From: Frateuria_A sp035943815
Lineage (GTDB): Bacteria > Pseudomonadota > Gammaproteobacteria > Xanthomonadales > Rhodanobacteraceae
Length of the DNA stretch: 64,000 nt
Reading direction: 5' to 3'
Assembly: GCF_035943815.1 (NCBI RefSeq)
Contig: NZ_DASZBU010000012.1
Span: 1-64,000, forward strand
Under the pieces are notes generated by a model that was given only the letters and a program-made list of their open reading frames with translations, did not search any database and was not told where the DNA came from. A program made the position numbers and the translations under genes. Below, one piece after another: positions 34,137 to 41,511 of the stretch; within the stretch, counting starts at the first letter, position 1; each line of letters opens with the position of its first letter.

Positions 34137-35609
34137 TCAGTCTTCCTGCACGGTCGGCAGCGGAATGGCGATGTGGCAGACCAGTCCGTCTTCACGGTAG
34201 TCGAAGCTCACCGCACCGTTGCGTGCGGGATCGAGTGAACGCTCGATCAGGCGGGTGCCGAAGCCCTTGCGGGTGGGCGGCGACACCGGGGGGCCGCCGT
34301 GCTCGACCCAGTCCAGATGGAGGACGCGTCCGCCCGCACCCTCGGCGACTCGCCAATGGATGCGCACGCCGCCGCCCCGGTCGCCCAGCGCGCCGTACTT
34401 GATCGCGTTGGTCGCCAGCTCGTGCAGGGCCATGGCGAAGGCCAGCGCATGCTGCGGAGGCAGCCGCACGCGCGGGCCGTCGATCTCGAAGCGTTCGCTG
34501 CCGCGGAAGTTGTGCGAGCGTGCCATCTGCCTGACCAGCTCGCTCAGCAGCGCGCTTTGCCAGTGCTCGCGCGTGAGCACGTCGTGGGCATGCGAGAGCG
34601 AGATCAGCCGGGCATTGAATACCTCGGCCGCGCTTTCCACCGAGGTGGCGCCGCTGAAGGATTGCGCCGCCAGCGACTGCACGATCGCCAGGGTGTTCTT
34701 CACCCGGTGGTTGAGTTCGTTGATCATGGTGCGTTGCTGCTGCTCGGCCAGCTTGCGCTCCCCCACGTCGACGATCAGGCCCGCGAAGTAGGTCGGCCGG
34801 CGGTCGGCGTCGTGCTCGCAGCGACCGGAGGCCTCGACCCACAGGTAGCTGTCGTCGGGCTGGCGAATGCGGTACTGGCAGCGGTAGGGCGCACCGGTGT
34901 TCAGGCTCTCCCGGACGCGCTCCTCCACCTCGGGCAAGTCCTGCGGGTGGATGCTCTGAAGGAAGGCCGAAACGGGCAGTCCGGCAGCCGCCTCCGCCGG
35001 GTCGAGCGAGAAGCTGCGCGCGAAACGGCTGTCGGCCGTCACCCGGTCGTTCTGCACGTCCCACAGCCAGGTGCCGATCACCGCGCCGGCGTCGAGCGCG
35101 AGTTCCACCTGCTCGCGGGCGCGTTGGTAGCCGCGTTCGGCCAGTACGCGAGTGGTGGTTTCCACCACGATCGCGAGGAAGCCGCGCGGCACGCCGTCGC
35201 CATCGCGCAGCGGCGTGTAGTCCAGGTCGAGCCAAACGTTCTCGGCATGGCCGTTGCGGAACAGCACCAGCGGCTGGTCCTTGAAGGACAGCGAGCCACC
35301 CGCCAGGGTCACGTCGAGCACGTGCTGGTTGAAGTCGGCCACCTCCGGCCAGGCGGCCAGCACGTTCAGGCCCAGCAGGTAAGGATGGCGGCCGCCGGCG
35401 AAGCCGGCATAGGCGTCGTTGTAGATGAGCTGGGCGTCGGGTCCCCAGGCCATCACCATCGGCAGCTGGCTGGAGAGGGCGATGTCGACGGCCGTGCGCA
35501 ACGCCTGCGGCCATTGTTCCAGCGGACCCAGCGCCGTCGCTGCCCAGTCGTAGCCGCGCACGCGTGCGGGCATGTCTGGTGGGGATCGCATCCGTTCCGG
35601 GTCGTCCAT
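34137..35609 (-). CDS. PAS-domain HWE-type sensor histidine kinase
   Basis: A 490-residue soluble sensor kinase. An N-terminal PAS-like domain (about residues 20-155) is followed by a PAS/PAC domain (about 165-290) and an HWE histidine kinase domain. The phospho-accepting His301 is in INELNHRVKNTLAIVQSLA, and the ATPase region has ALHELATNAIKYGAL and GFGTRLIERSL. HWE kinases lack the classic F-box and often sense light or redox state, but there is no flavin-binding cysteine motif here. The first domain resembles that of the hybrid kinase at 9979-12546. No response regulator is adjacent; it is convergent with motB. Confidence 0.88.
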   Translation of the reverse strand: MDDPERMRSPPDMPARVRGYDWAATALGPLEQWPQALRTAVDIALSSQLPMVMAWGPDAQLIYNDAYAGFAGGRHPYLLGLNVLAAWPEVADFNQHVLDVTLAGGSLSFKDQPLVLFRNGHAENVWLDLDYTPLRDGDGVPRGFLAIVVETTTRVLAERGYQRAREQVELALDAGAVIGTWLWDVQNDRVTADSRFARSFSLDPAEAAAGLPVSAFLQSIHPQDLPEVEERVRESLNTGAPYRCQYRIRQPDDSYLWVEASGRCEHDADRRPTYFAGLIVDVGERKLAEQQQRTMINELNHRVKNTLAIVQSLAAQSFSGATSVESAAEVFNARLISLSHAHDVLTREHWQSALLSELVRQMARSHNFRGSERFEIDGPRVRLPPQHALAFAMALHELATNAIKYGALGDRGGGVRIHWRVAEGAGGRVLHLDWVEHGGPPVSPPTRKGFGTRLIERSLDPARNGAVSFDYREDGLVCHIAIPLPTVQED

Positions 35610-35667
35610 GGCGGCCTGATCATAGGTATCTGGAGCAACTATAGGGCGCGCCCGTGCAGGGCGCGCG

Positions 35668-36384
35668 TTATGTGGCGCGCTGTCGCCGCAGCCGCTCGTC
35701 GAGCTCAGCCAGTCGTGCGGGTGTGCCGACGTCGGTCCAGGTCCCGCGGTGGTGCGTGCCGTGCGCGCGGCCTGCGGCCATGGCCGCGCGCAGCAGCGGC
35801 GCGAGCTTGAAGCGCGCCGGGGTCGACTCCAGGCACGCCGATTCGCCGATCACAGCGCGCCAGTCCCGGAGCAGTTCCGGCCGGTACACACCGATGCCGC
35901 TGAAGGTCAGCCGCGGGTCGCCCTCGGCGTGCAAGCGCCCTTCGGCGTCGAGCATGAAATCGCCCTGCGGGTGGTGCGCGGGGTTGTCCACCATCACCAG
36001 TTGGGCGAGGCCCTGCGGTTGCGGCGGCAGGCCGGCGTAGTCCACGTCGCTGTGGATGTCGCCGTTCACGGCCAGGAACGGTGCGTCGTCCAGCAACGGC
36101 AGCGCGTTGAGCATGCCGCCGCCGGTCTCCAACGGCGTCGGCCCTTCATAGGCGTAGCGGATGCGCAGGCCCCAGCGGCTGCCGTCGCCGAGCGCCTCGG
36201 GGAACTGGCCGGCCAGGTGCGAGGTGTTGATGACCACGTAATGCACGCCGGCGGCGGCGAGTTTCTCCAGGTGCCACACGATCAGCGGTTTGCCGCCGGC
36301 CTCCAGCAGCGGCTTGGGGTGGTGGTCGGTGAGCGGGCGCATGCGCTCGCCCAGCCCGGCGGCGAAGATCAGCGCGTGCCTCAT
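35668..36384 (-). CDS. murU: N-acetylmuramate-1-phosphate uridylyltransferase
   Basis: A 238-residue nucleotidyltransferase that makes UDP-MurNAc from MurNAc-1-phosphate, the last step of the AmgK-MurU peptidoglycan recycling route. The N-terminus ALIFAAGLGERMRPLTDHHPKPLLE is the nucleotide-binding signature of this family, and LETGGGMLNALPLL and FLAVNGDIHSDVDY carry the metal Asp. The ATG at 36384 overlaps the amgK stop (ATGA), so the two are coupled. Fosfomycin-resistant growth is linked to this route in Pseudomonas. Confidence 0.92.
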   Translation of the reverse strand: MRHALIFAAGLGERMRPLTDHHPKPLLEAGGKPLIVWHLEKLAAAGVHYVVINTSHLAGQFPEALGDGSRWGLRIRYAYEGPTPLETGGGMLNALPLLDDAPFLAVNGDIHSDVDYAGLPPQPQGLAQLVMVDNPAHHPQGDFMLDAEGRLHAEGDPRLTFSGIGVYRPELLRDWRAVIGESACLESTPARFKLAPLLRAAMAAGRAHGTHHRGTWTDVGTPARLAELDERLRRQRAT

Positions 36385-37445
36385 GCGGCTACCGGCTCGG
36401 TGATGTCGCGACTGCCGACGCAGCGCTCGACCAGCGCGGCGAAGTCGGCCAGTTCCGGGTAGCGGCGCGCCACGCCCAGCACGTAACCGAGCACGCGCGG
36501 CAGGTCGGCGAGGTAACCGGGCTTGCCGTCGCGGTACCACAGGCGGCAGAAGATGCCGAGCACCTTGACGTGCCGCTGCAGGCCGATCAGGTCGAACCAG
36601 CGGCGGAAGCGCGTGGCGTCGACCGATGGATCGATCAGGCCGGCCTCCTCGGCGCGGCGGCGGTAGGCTTCGGCCCAGTCCAGCACGCGCGCCTCGTCCC
36701 AGGCGATGTAGCAGTCGCGCAGCAGCGAGGCCAGGTCGTAGGCGAGCGGGCCGTACAGCGCGCCCTGGAAGTCGATAATGCCGGGGCTCAAGAGTCCCGG
36801 CGCAATGATGCCGGGATTCGACAGCAGCGCCGGATCGGCCGGCGCCTCGACGATCAGCAGATTGCGGCTGTGGAAGTCGCGGTGCACGAACACCCGCGGC
36901 TGCTCGGCGGCGTTGTGCAGCAGCACGGTGAAGGCCTGCTCGATCACGTCCCATTCCTCGCACGCGGGCGTGTAACCCAGGTGGCGCTGCAGGAACCATT
37001 CGGGCATCAGCTCCAGTTCCCGCTGCAGGAAGGCGTGGTTGTAGGGCGGCAGCGAGGAGCCGTCGACCGCGCTCTGGATGCGCAGCAGCGCCTCCATCGC
37101 CTGGCCGTAGAGCGCATCGGCGCTGGACGCGTCCAGGGCGGGCAGGTAGAGCCGGTGGCCCAGGTCCTCGATCAGCAGAAAGCCCTGCGCCAGGTCGTGC
37201 GCCCGCACGGCCGGCACGTGCAGGCCGGCGGCGCGCAGACGCTCGCCGATGGCGAGCCAGGGGGCGGGATCTTCCAGCGCCGGGGGCGAGTCCATAACGA
37301 TCCAGCTGCTGCCGTCGCAATGCGTGCGCCAGTAGCTGCGGAAACTGGCGTCGGCAGAAGCGGGTTCCAGGGTAAGCGAGTCGTCGTGGAGGGCGGCGCG
37401 GGCCCAGGCGAGGCGGTCGGCGGCGCGGTCGGAAGCGGCGGTCAT
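36381..37445 (-). CDS. amgK: N-acetylmuramate/N-acetylglucosamine kinase
   Basis: A 354-residue aminoglycoside-phosphotransferase-like kinase that phosphorylates the anomeric carbon of MurNAc and GlcNAc. The catalytic loop is VFVHRDFHSRNLLIVE (His-x-Asp), and the metal motif is IIDFQGALYGPLAYDLASLL. SFRSYWRTHCDGSSWIVMDSPP is the nucleotide region. Between the catalytic loop and IIDFQ the protein has an apparent insertion, NPGIIAPGLLSPGIID, encoded by a palindrome and a duplication (36773-36815). It leads the amgK-murU pair, which bypasses de novo UDP-MurNAc synthesis during wall recycling. Confidence 0.92.
   Translation of the reverse strand: MTAASDRAADRLAWARAALHDDSLTLEPASADASFRSYWRTHCDGSSWIVMDSPPALEDPAPWLAIGERLRAAGLHVPAVRAHDLAQGFLLIEDLGHRLYLPALDASSADALYGQAMEALLRIQSAVDGSSLPPYNHAFLQRELELMPEWFLQRHLGYTPACEEWDVIEQAFTVLLHNAAEQPRVFVHRDFHSRNLLIVEAPADPALLSNPGIIAPGLLSPGIIDFQGALYGPLAYDLASLLRDCYIAWDEARVLDWAEAYRRRAEEAGLIDPSVDATRFRRWFDLIGLQRHVKVLGIFCRLWYRDGKPGYLADLPRVLGYVLGVARRYPELADFAALVERCVGSRDITEPVAA
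36773..36815. repeat. Palindrome and duplication inserted within amgK
   Basis: A 20-bp near-palindrome, CCGGGGCTCAAGAGTCCCGG (36781-36800), is bracketed by a 13-base imperfect direct repeat, CGATAATGCCGGG (36773-36785) and CAATGATGCCGGG (36803-36815), exactly 30 bases apart. The insertion adds ten codons in frame just before the kinase metal motif. It looks like a small palindromic element with a target duplication. Confidence 0.65.
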
Positions 37446-37683
37446 GGGGGCGTCGGGCGGGAGGATCGCGCCAGCTTAGCGAGCCGGCGAGGATGCGGTC
37501 CATCGGCACCCGCGCATTCCGCCAGCGACACCGCGAAGGCCTGCCCGGAAGCCCCGCGGTTCATCTGGCGGAAACGCCATCTGCGATACTCGTGCAGGCG
37601 CGCCTGCGCCGCGCCGTCGCTGAACCGGCCCCAGGGAAGCCAAGGGAAACGCAGCACCACCTTTTTCCTGGAGCCCCATCCAC

Positions 37684-38967
37684 ATGACCCGACGATCCGG
37701 AAGCGCCGACCTGCCGCTGCACGGCGGACGCGTGCCGCGCTGGCTGGCCGACCGCATGACGCGGCTGGGTGCGCTGATGGTCGAGGCGATCGTGCGCGAG
37801 TACGGCCGCGACGAGTTACTGCGCCGCCTGGCGCATCCGTTCTGGTTCCAGTCCTTCGGCGCCGTGATGGGCATGGACTGGCATTCCTCAGGCATCACCA
37901 CCAGCGTGATCGGCGCGCTCAAGCGCGGGCTCGCGCCACTGTCGAAGGAACTCGGCCTCCACGTCTGCGGCGGGCGCGGCAAACATTCGCGCGCCACGCC
38001 GGCTGAACTGGTCGCAATCGGCGAACGGGTCGGCTTCGACGGCACCGCGCTGGCCACCGCCAGCCGACTGGTGGCCAAGGTGGACAGCGCTGCGGTGCAG
38101 GACGGCTTCGACCTCTACCTGCACGGTTTCATCGTCAGCGACGACGGCCGATGGGTGGTGGTGCAGCAGGGCATGAACGGCGAGCGCCGGCAGGCGCGGC
38201 GCTACCACTGGCTGTCGGAAAACCTCACGAGCTTCGTGGACGATCCGCACGCGGCAGTCGATGGACGGAGCCAGGGCCGCATCGTGAACCTCGCCGACCG
38301 CCGCGCGCACGCCTCGCGCGTGGCGCAGCTCGACTTGCTGCAGACGCTGGGCCCCGACCGCATCGCGCGCGAGTTCGCGCGCATCGAGGGCGAGCCTGCC
38401 GCCGCAACTTCTGACGACCAGCCGTTGCAACTGGGTCTGCTGCCGCATCTGGCCATGCCGGATCATCACGACGTGCGCGCAAGCAACGTGGTCGCGCGCC
38501 GCCTGCATGGCGCACTGGCAGCCGCGGCGGAAAACGGCCCGCGCGACTTCACCGAGTTGCTTCAGGTGGCCGGCGTGGGCGCGCGCACCGTGAGGGCGCT
38601 GGCGATGGTCGCCGAAGTAGTGCACGGCACGCCGTGTCGTTTCAGCGATCCGGCGCGCTTCTCGCTGGCCCATGGCGGCAAGGACCGCCACCCGTTTCCG
38701 GTGCCCACGCGCGTGTACGACCACACCATTGGCGTCCTCAAGTCGGCGGTCGAGAGCGCCAGGCTTGGGCGCGAGGAACAACTGGCCGCGCTGAAACGGC
38801 TGGACGATCAGGCCCGCCGCCTGGAGCAATACGCCACCGGGCCGTCGGTGGAGCAGTACATCGTGCAGGAGCGCCAGCACTCCCACGAGTACGGCGGCCG
38901 CAGCGTGTTCGGCTGGGAGCCGCCGGCGGTTGTGCCGCCAGCGAGTGGCCGAAAGAAGGCGTCGTAG
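37684..38967 (+). CDS. DUF763 family protein
   Basis: A 427-residue protein matching DUF763, an uncharacterised family found in archaea and scattered bacteria. The start DLPLHGGRVPRWLADRM, the segment FGAVMGMDWHSSGITTSVIGALKRGL and VCGGRGKHSRATP are typical. A later segment, LLQVAGVGARTVRALAMVAEVVHG (about residues 295-318), resembles a helix-hairpin-helix nucleic-acid-binding motif, and SDPARFSLAHGGKDRHPFPVPTRVYDHTI follows. A DNA- or RNA-linked role is inference. It stands alone between amgK and a convergent small gene. Confidence 0.85.
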   Translation: MTRRSGSADLPLHGGRVPRWLADRMTRLGALMVEAIVREYGRDELLRRLAHPFWFQSFGAVMGMDWHSSGITTSVIGALKRGLAPLSKELGLHVCGGRGKHSRATPAELVAIGERVGFDGTALATASRLVAKVDSAAVQDGFDLYLHGFIVSDDGRWVVVQQGMNGERRQARRYHWLSENLTSFVDDPHAAVDGRSQGRIVNLADRRAHASRVAQLDLLQTLGPDRIAREFARIEGEPAAATSDDQPLQLGLLPHLAMPDHHDVRASNVVARRLHGALAAAAENGPRDFTELLQVAGVGARTVRALAMVAEVVHGTPCRFSDPARFSLAHGGKDRHPFPVPTRVYDHTIGVLKSAVESARLGREEQLAALKRLDDQARRLEQYATGPSVEQYIVQERQHSHEYGGRSVFGWEPPAVVPPASGRKKAS

Positions 38968-39009
38968 CCGGTGCCCCTTCGCCTTCGGGGCCGCTGTTTC
39001 GCGTGAGCC

Positions 39010-39261
39010 TCACTGGTGGCGCATGTCGCCATCGCCGATGCCTTGGCGAACGCGCCGTTCCGTCCCGCCGTTCGGCGCGACCCGAGGCGGGTCGGGAGGC
39101 GTCGACTCAGTGCCCGCGACGGGGCTGTCAGGGGTCAACCTGTCGGCCAATCGCCGGTCCAGTCGCCAGTCGCCGAGATAGCCATGCAGGAACAACAGTC
39201 CGGTCCACAGGGAAGCCACGGTGGCCGGGATGGTCGGTCGAAGGTCGGCGTGGGTGGCCAC
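39010..39261 (-). CDS. Small hypothetical protein, possibly coupled to the glutathione S-transferase gene
   Basis: An 83-codon frame starting GTG 39261, two bases past the glutathione S-transferase stop (TGATCGTG), so coupling is possible. The first half has a hydrophobic stretch, TVASLWTGLLFLHGYLGDWRLDRRL, with GC-biased third positions like real genes; the second half is Pro- and Arg-rich and looks random. No good ribosome-binding site is visible. It could be a short membrane peptide or a decayed gene. I do not recognise a family with certainty. Confidence 0.35.
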   Translation of the reverse strand: MATHADLRPTIPATVASLWTGLLFLHGYLGDWRLDRRLADRLTPDSPVAGTESTPPDPPRVAPNGGTERRVRQGIGDGDMRHQ

Positions 39262-39263
39262 GA

Positions 39264-39878
39264 TCAGTCCCGCGTGTCGCCGTGCAGCGCGGTGGTGCGC
39301 ATCGAGGCGCGCGTGCAGAAGTCCGCGTACCAGGCGGCCAGCCGCGGCCGGCCCGCCTGGAAAGCGTAGATCGCGCGGAATTCGATCCAGCTCAATGTGG
39401 TGGCCAGCGCGATCGTACCGATGTCTGCGGAAAGGTTCTCGGCGAGCTCGGCCTCCAGATAGTCGCAGGCGGCGACGACCTTCTGCAGCTGGCCCTCATG
39501 CATGGCCGGCCAACGCAGAGCTTCGGGGCGGCGCTCGGCCTCCCAGCGCACCGCGATGCCGGCGTCGGCCATGCCTTGCGCCAGCGCCTGCAGTCGCAGC
39601 GCACGGTAACGCTGGGCGGGGGTGCTCGGAATGAGCATGTGCTGCCCGTCGAGCTCATCGAGGTACTCGCAGATGACGTTCGAGTCGAACAGCACCCGCC
39701 CGCCATCGATCAGCACGGGCACCTTGCCGAGCGGGTTGAGGGTGAACACCTCTGCGTTGCGGCGGGTGGGGCTGGTCTCGTGGTGGACGACTTCGAGGCG
39801 GTCGGCGATGCCCAGCTCGTGGGCGGCGACCAGCACCTTGCGGGCGTAGGGTGAATGGGTCTGGTAAAGCAGCTTCAT
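39264..39878 (-). CDS. Glutathione S-transferase family protein
   Basis: A 204-residue protein with the thioredoxin-like N-terminal domain (residues 1-78: MKLLYQTHSPYARKVLVAAHELG, NPLGKVPVLIDGG with the cis-Pro, and FDSNVICEYLDEL for the gamma-glutamyl site) and an alpha-helical C-terminal domain. The active-site residue is probably Ser9. Similar GSTs (GstB/YibF-like) detoxify electrophiles; substrate unknown. The ATG at 39878 has GGAGTCCCCC upstream on the minus strand. The PLP lyase gene is 25 bases upstream on the same strand, so they may be co-transcribed. Confidence 0.88.
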   Translation of the reverse strand: MKLLYQTHSPYARKVLVAAHELGIADRLEVVHHETSPTRRNAEVFTLNPLGKVPVLIDGGRVLFDSNVICEYLDELDGQHMLIPSTPAQRYRALRLQALAQGMADAGIAVRWEAERRPEALRWPAMHEGQLQKVVAACDYLEAELAENLSADIGTIALATTLSWIEFRAIYAFQAGRPRLAAWYADFCTRASMRTTALHGDTRD

Positions 39879-39903
39879 GGGGGACTCCGTCGAGGGGATG
39901 GGC

Positions 39904-40857
39904 TCAGCCGGCGAGCAGGCGCGCCCGCATCGGGCCGGAAAGATTGGCGCCGGTGAGCACGGTCGCAACGCGCCGGCCGGCGTGATGCAGGGGTTGCGCC
40001 AGCACGGCGGCCACGCCGACGGCGGCGGCCGGTTCGACGTCGTGGCCCAGGTGCCGGTGGATCAGCCGCATGGCGTCGAAGATCTGCGACTCGGAGACCG
40101 CGACGCTGGCATCGCAGCAGCTACGCAGGTAGTCGAGCGTGGCGGCGATCGGCGCACGCACGGCGATGCCGTCAGCGATCGTGTCGGCGCGCGCGGTGGC
40201 GACCACGTGCCCGGCATCGAGCGAGAGCTTCATCGCCGGCGCGCCGGCGGCCACCGCGGCGATGATCCGCACGGTGGGTGCGAGCCGGCGCAGCACGGTC
40301 GCGATGCCGGCCAGCAGGGCGCCGTTGCCGAGAGGTACAACCAAGGTGTCGAAGTCGGCATCGCGCAGCAGCTCCAGAGCCACGGTGCCGGCGCCTTCGG
40401 CAATCGCTGCCTCGGCGCCGTCTTCCACATAGCGCAGGTCGTCTTCGGCCGCATGGGCACGCGCCGCGTCCTTGGCGGCGTCGAAGTCGTCGCCCTCCAG
40501 CACCACCCGCGCGCCGAAGCGGCGCATCGCTTCGACTTTCACCGGGTTGGCGTCGCATGCCGCGAACACCGTGCAGGCATGGCCGCGCCGTGCCGCCGCG
40601 CGGGCGAGGCCCTGGCCGAAGTTGCCGGCGGACGCACAACACACCGCTTCGGCAGCCGCCAGTTCGGTGGCGCAGAAGAGCTCCGCGCCGCGGCCCTTGA
40701 ACGACCCGATCGCATTGGCGAGCTCGATCTTCGCGAGCAACCGGCAACCCAGCATGCGGTCGAGCGCATCGTCGCGGACCAGCGGCGTCTGGAGGAACAG
40801 CGGATCGATGTACCGGGCTGCCTGCACGATGCGGTCGAAGCGAGGGATGGGCGCCAT
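39904..40857 (-). CDS. PLP-dependent threonine/serine dehydratase-like enzyme
   Basis: A 317-residue fold-type II PLP enzyme. IELANAIGSFKGRGAELF contains the PLP Lys (Lys54 in SFKGRG), ASAGNFGQGLARAAARRG binds the substrate carboxylate, and VVPLGNGALLAGIATVL is the glycine-rich phosphate loop. It is close to threonine dehydratase and serine racemase but lacks a regulatory ACT domain, so it may be a catabolic ammonia-lyase. It is divergent from an Lrp/AsnC regulator 113 bases away, a common partnership. The exact substrate is unresolved. Confidence 0.85.
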   Translation of the reverse strand: MAPIPRFDRIVQAARYIDPLFLQTPLVRDDALDRMLGCRLLAKIELANAIGSFKGRGAELFCATELAAAEAVCCASAGNFGQGLARAAARRGHACTVFAACDANPVKVEAMRRFGARVVLEGDDFDAAKDAARAHAAEDDLRYVEDGAEAAIAEGAGTVALELLRDADFDTLVVPLGNGALLAGIATVLRRLAPTVRIIAAVAAGAPAMKLSLDAGHVVATARADTIADGIAVRAPIAATLDYLRSCCDASVAVSESQIFDAMRLIHRHLGHDVEPAAAVGVAAVLAQPLHHAGRRVATVLTGANLSGPMRARLLAG

Positions 40858-40970
40858 GGCCGGCCTTGCAGTGGGGACGGCTGATCATGCTAGGGTCCGC
40901 CCGCGCAGCCTGGCCGCATTCATTGCGGGCAAAACAGGATTTCTCCCCGACCTCCGAGGCATAGCCGCCG

Positions 40971-41450
40971 ATGGCCATCGATCTGGACAAATTCGACCGC
41001 GGCATCCTCGCGATCATGCAGACCGACGCGCGTCGTTCGGCCGAGTCGATCGGCGCACAGGTCGGCCTGTCGGCCTCGGCCGTGCAGCGGCGGCTGGCCC
41101 GGCTGCGCGAGGATGGAGTGATCCGGGCCGAGGTAGCGCTGGTCGATCCGGCGTGTGCGGGACGGCCGCTGACCGTGATCGCCGATGTCGAGGTCGAGCG
41201 GGAGCGTCCCGAACTGCAGCTTCGCCTCAAGCAGTGGATCGCTGCGGAGCCAGCGATCCAGGAGGCGTGGTACGTCACCGGCGAGGGCGACTACGTGCTG
41301 ATCGTCGCCGTGCGCGACGTGCAGGCATACGAGGCCCTGATGCAGCGGCTGATGATCGAGAACGCCAACGTGCTGCGCTTCCGGACCCGCGTTGCATTGG
41401 GGACGCTCAAGCGTGGGCTGGCACTCTCGCTGGAAGAGCCGGCGGCCTGA
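40971..41450 (+). CDS. Lrp/AsnC family transcriptional regulator
   Basis: A 159-residue regulator. The N-terminal helix-turn-helix (IDLDKFDRGILAIMQTDARRS to VQRRLARLREDGVIRAEVALVD, residues 3-60) is followed by the ligand-binding RAM domain (about 65-150: VTGEGDYVLIVAVRDVQAYEALMQRLM). Members bind amino acids and control transport or degradation. It is divergent from a PLP dehydratase-like gene, so regulation of that gene by an amino acid is a reasonable inference. The ATG follows GAGGCATAGCCGCCG, so the ribosome-binding site is only fair. Confidence 0.93.
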   Translation: MAIDLDKFDRGILAIMQTDARRSAESIGAQVGLSASAVQRRLARLREDGVIRAEVALVDPACAGRPLTVIADVEVERERPELQLRLKQWIAAEPAIQEAWYVTGEGDYVLIVAVRDVQAYEALMQRLMIENANVLRFRTRVALGTLKRGLALSLEEPAA

Positions 41451-41511
41451 AGGGCCACCGAACACGCGATGGCGGCCGGCCACGGTTCACCGGCCCGGCG
41501 GCCGCGCATCG

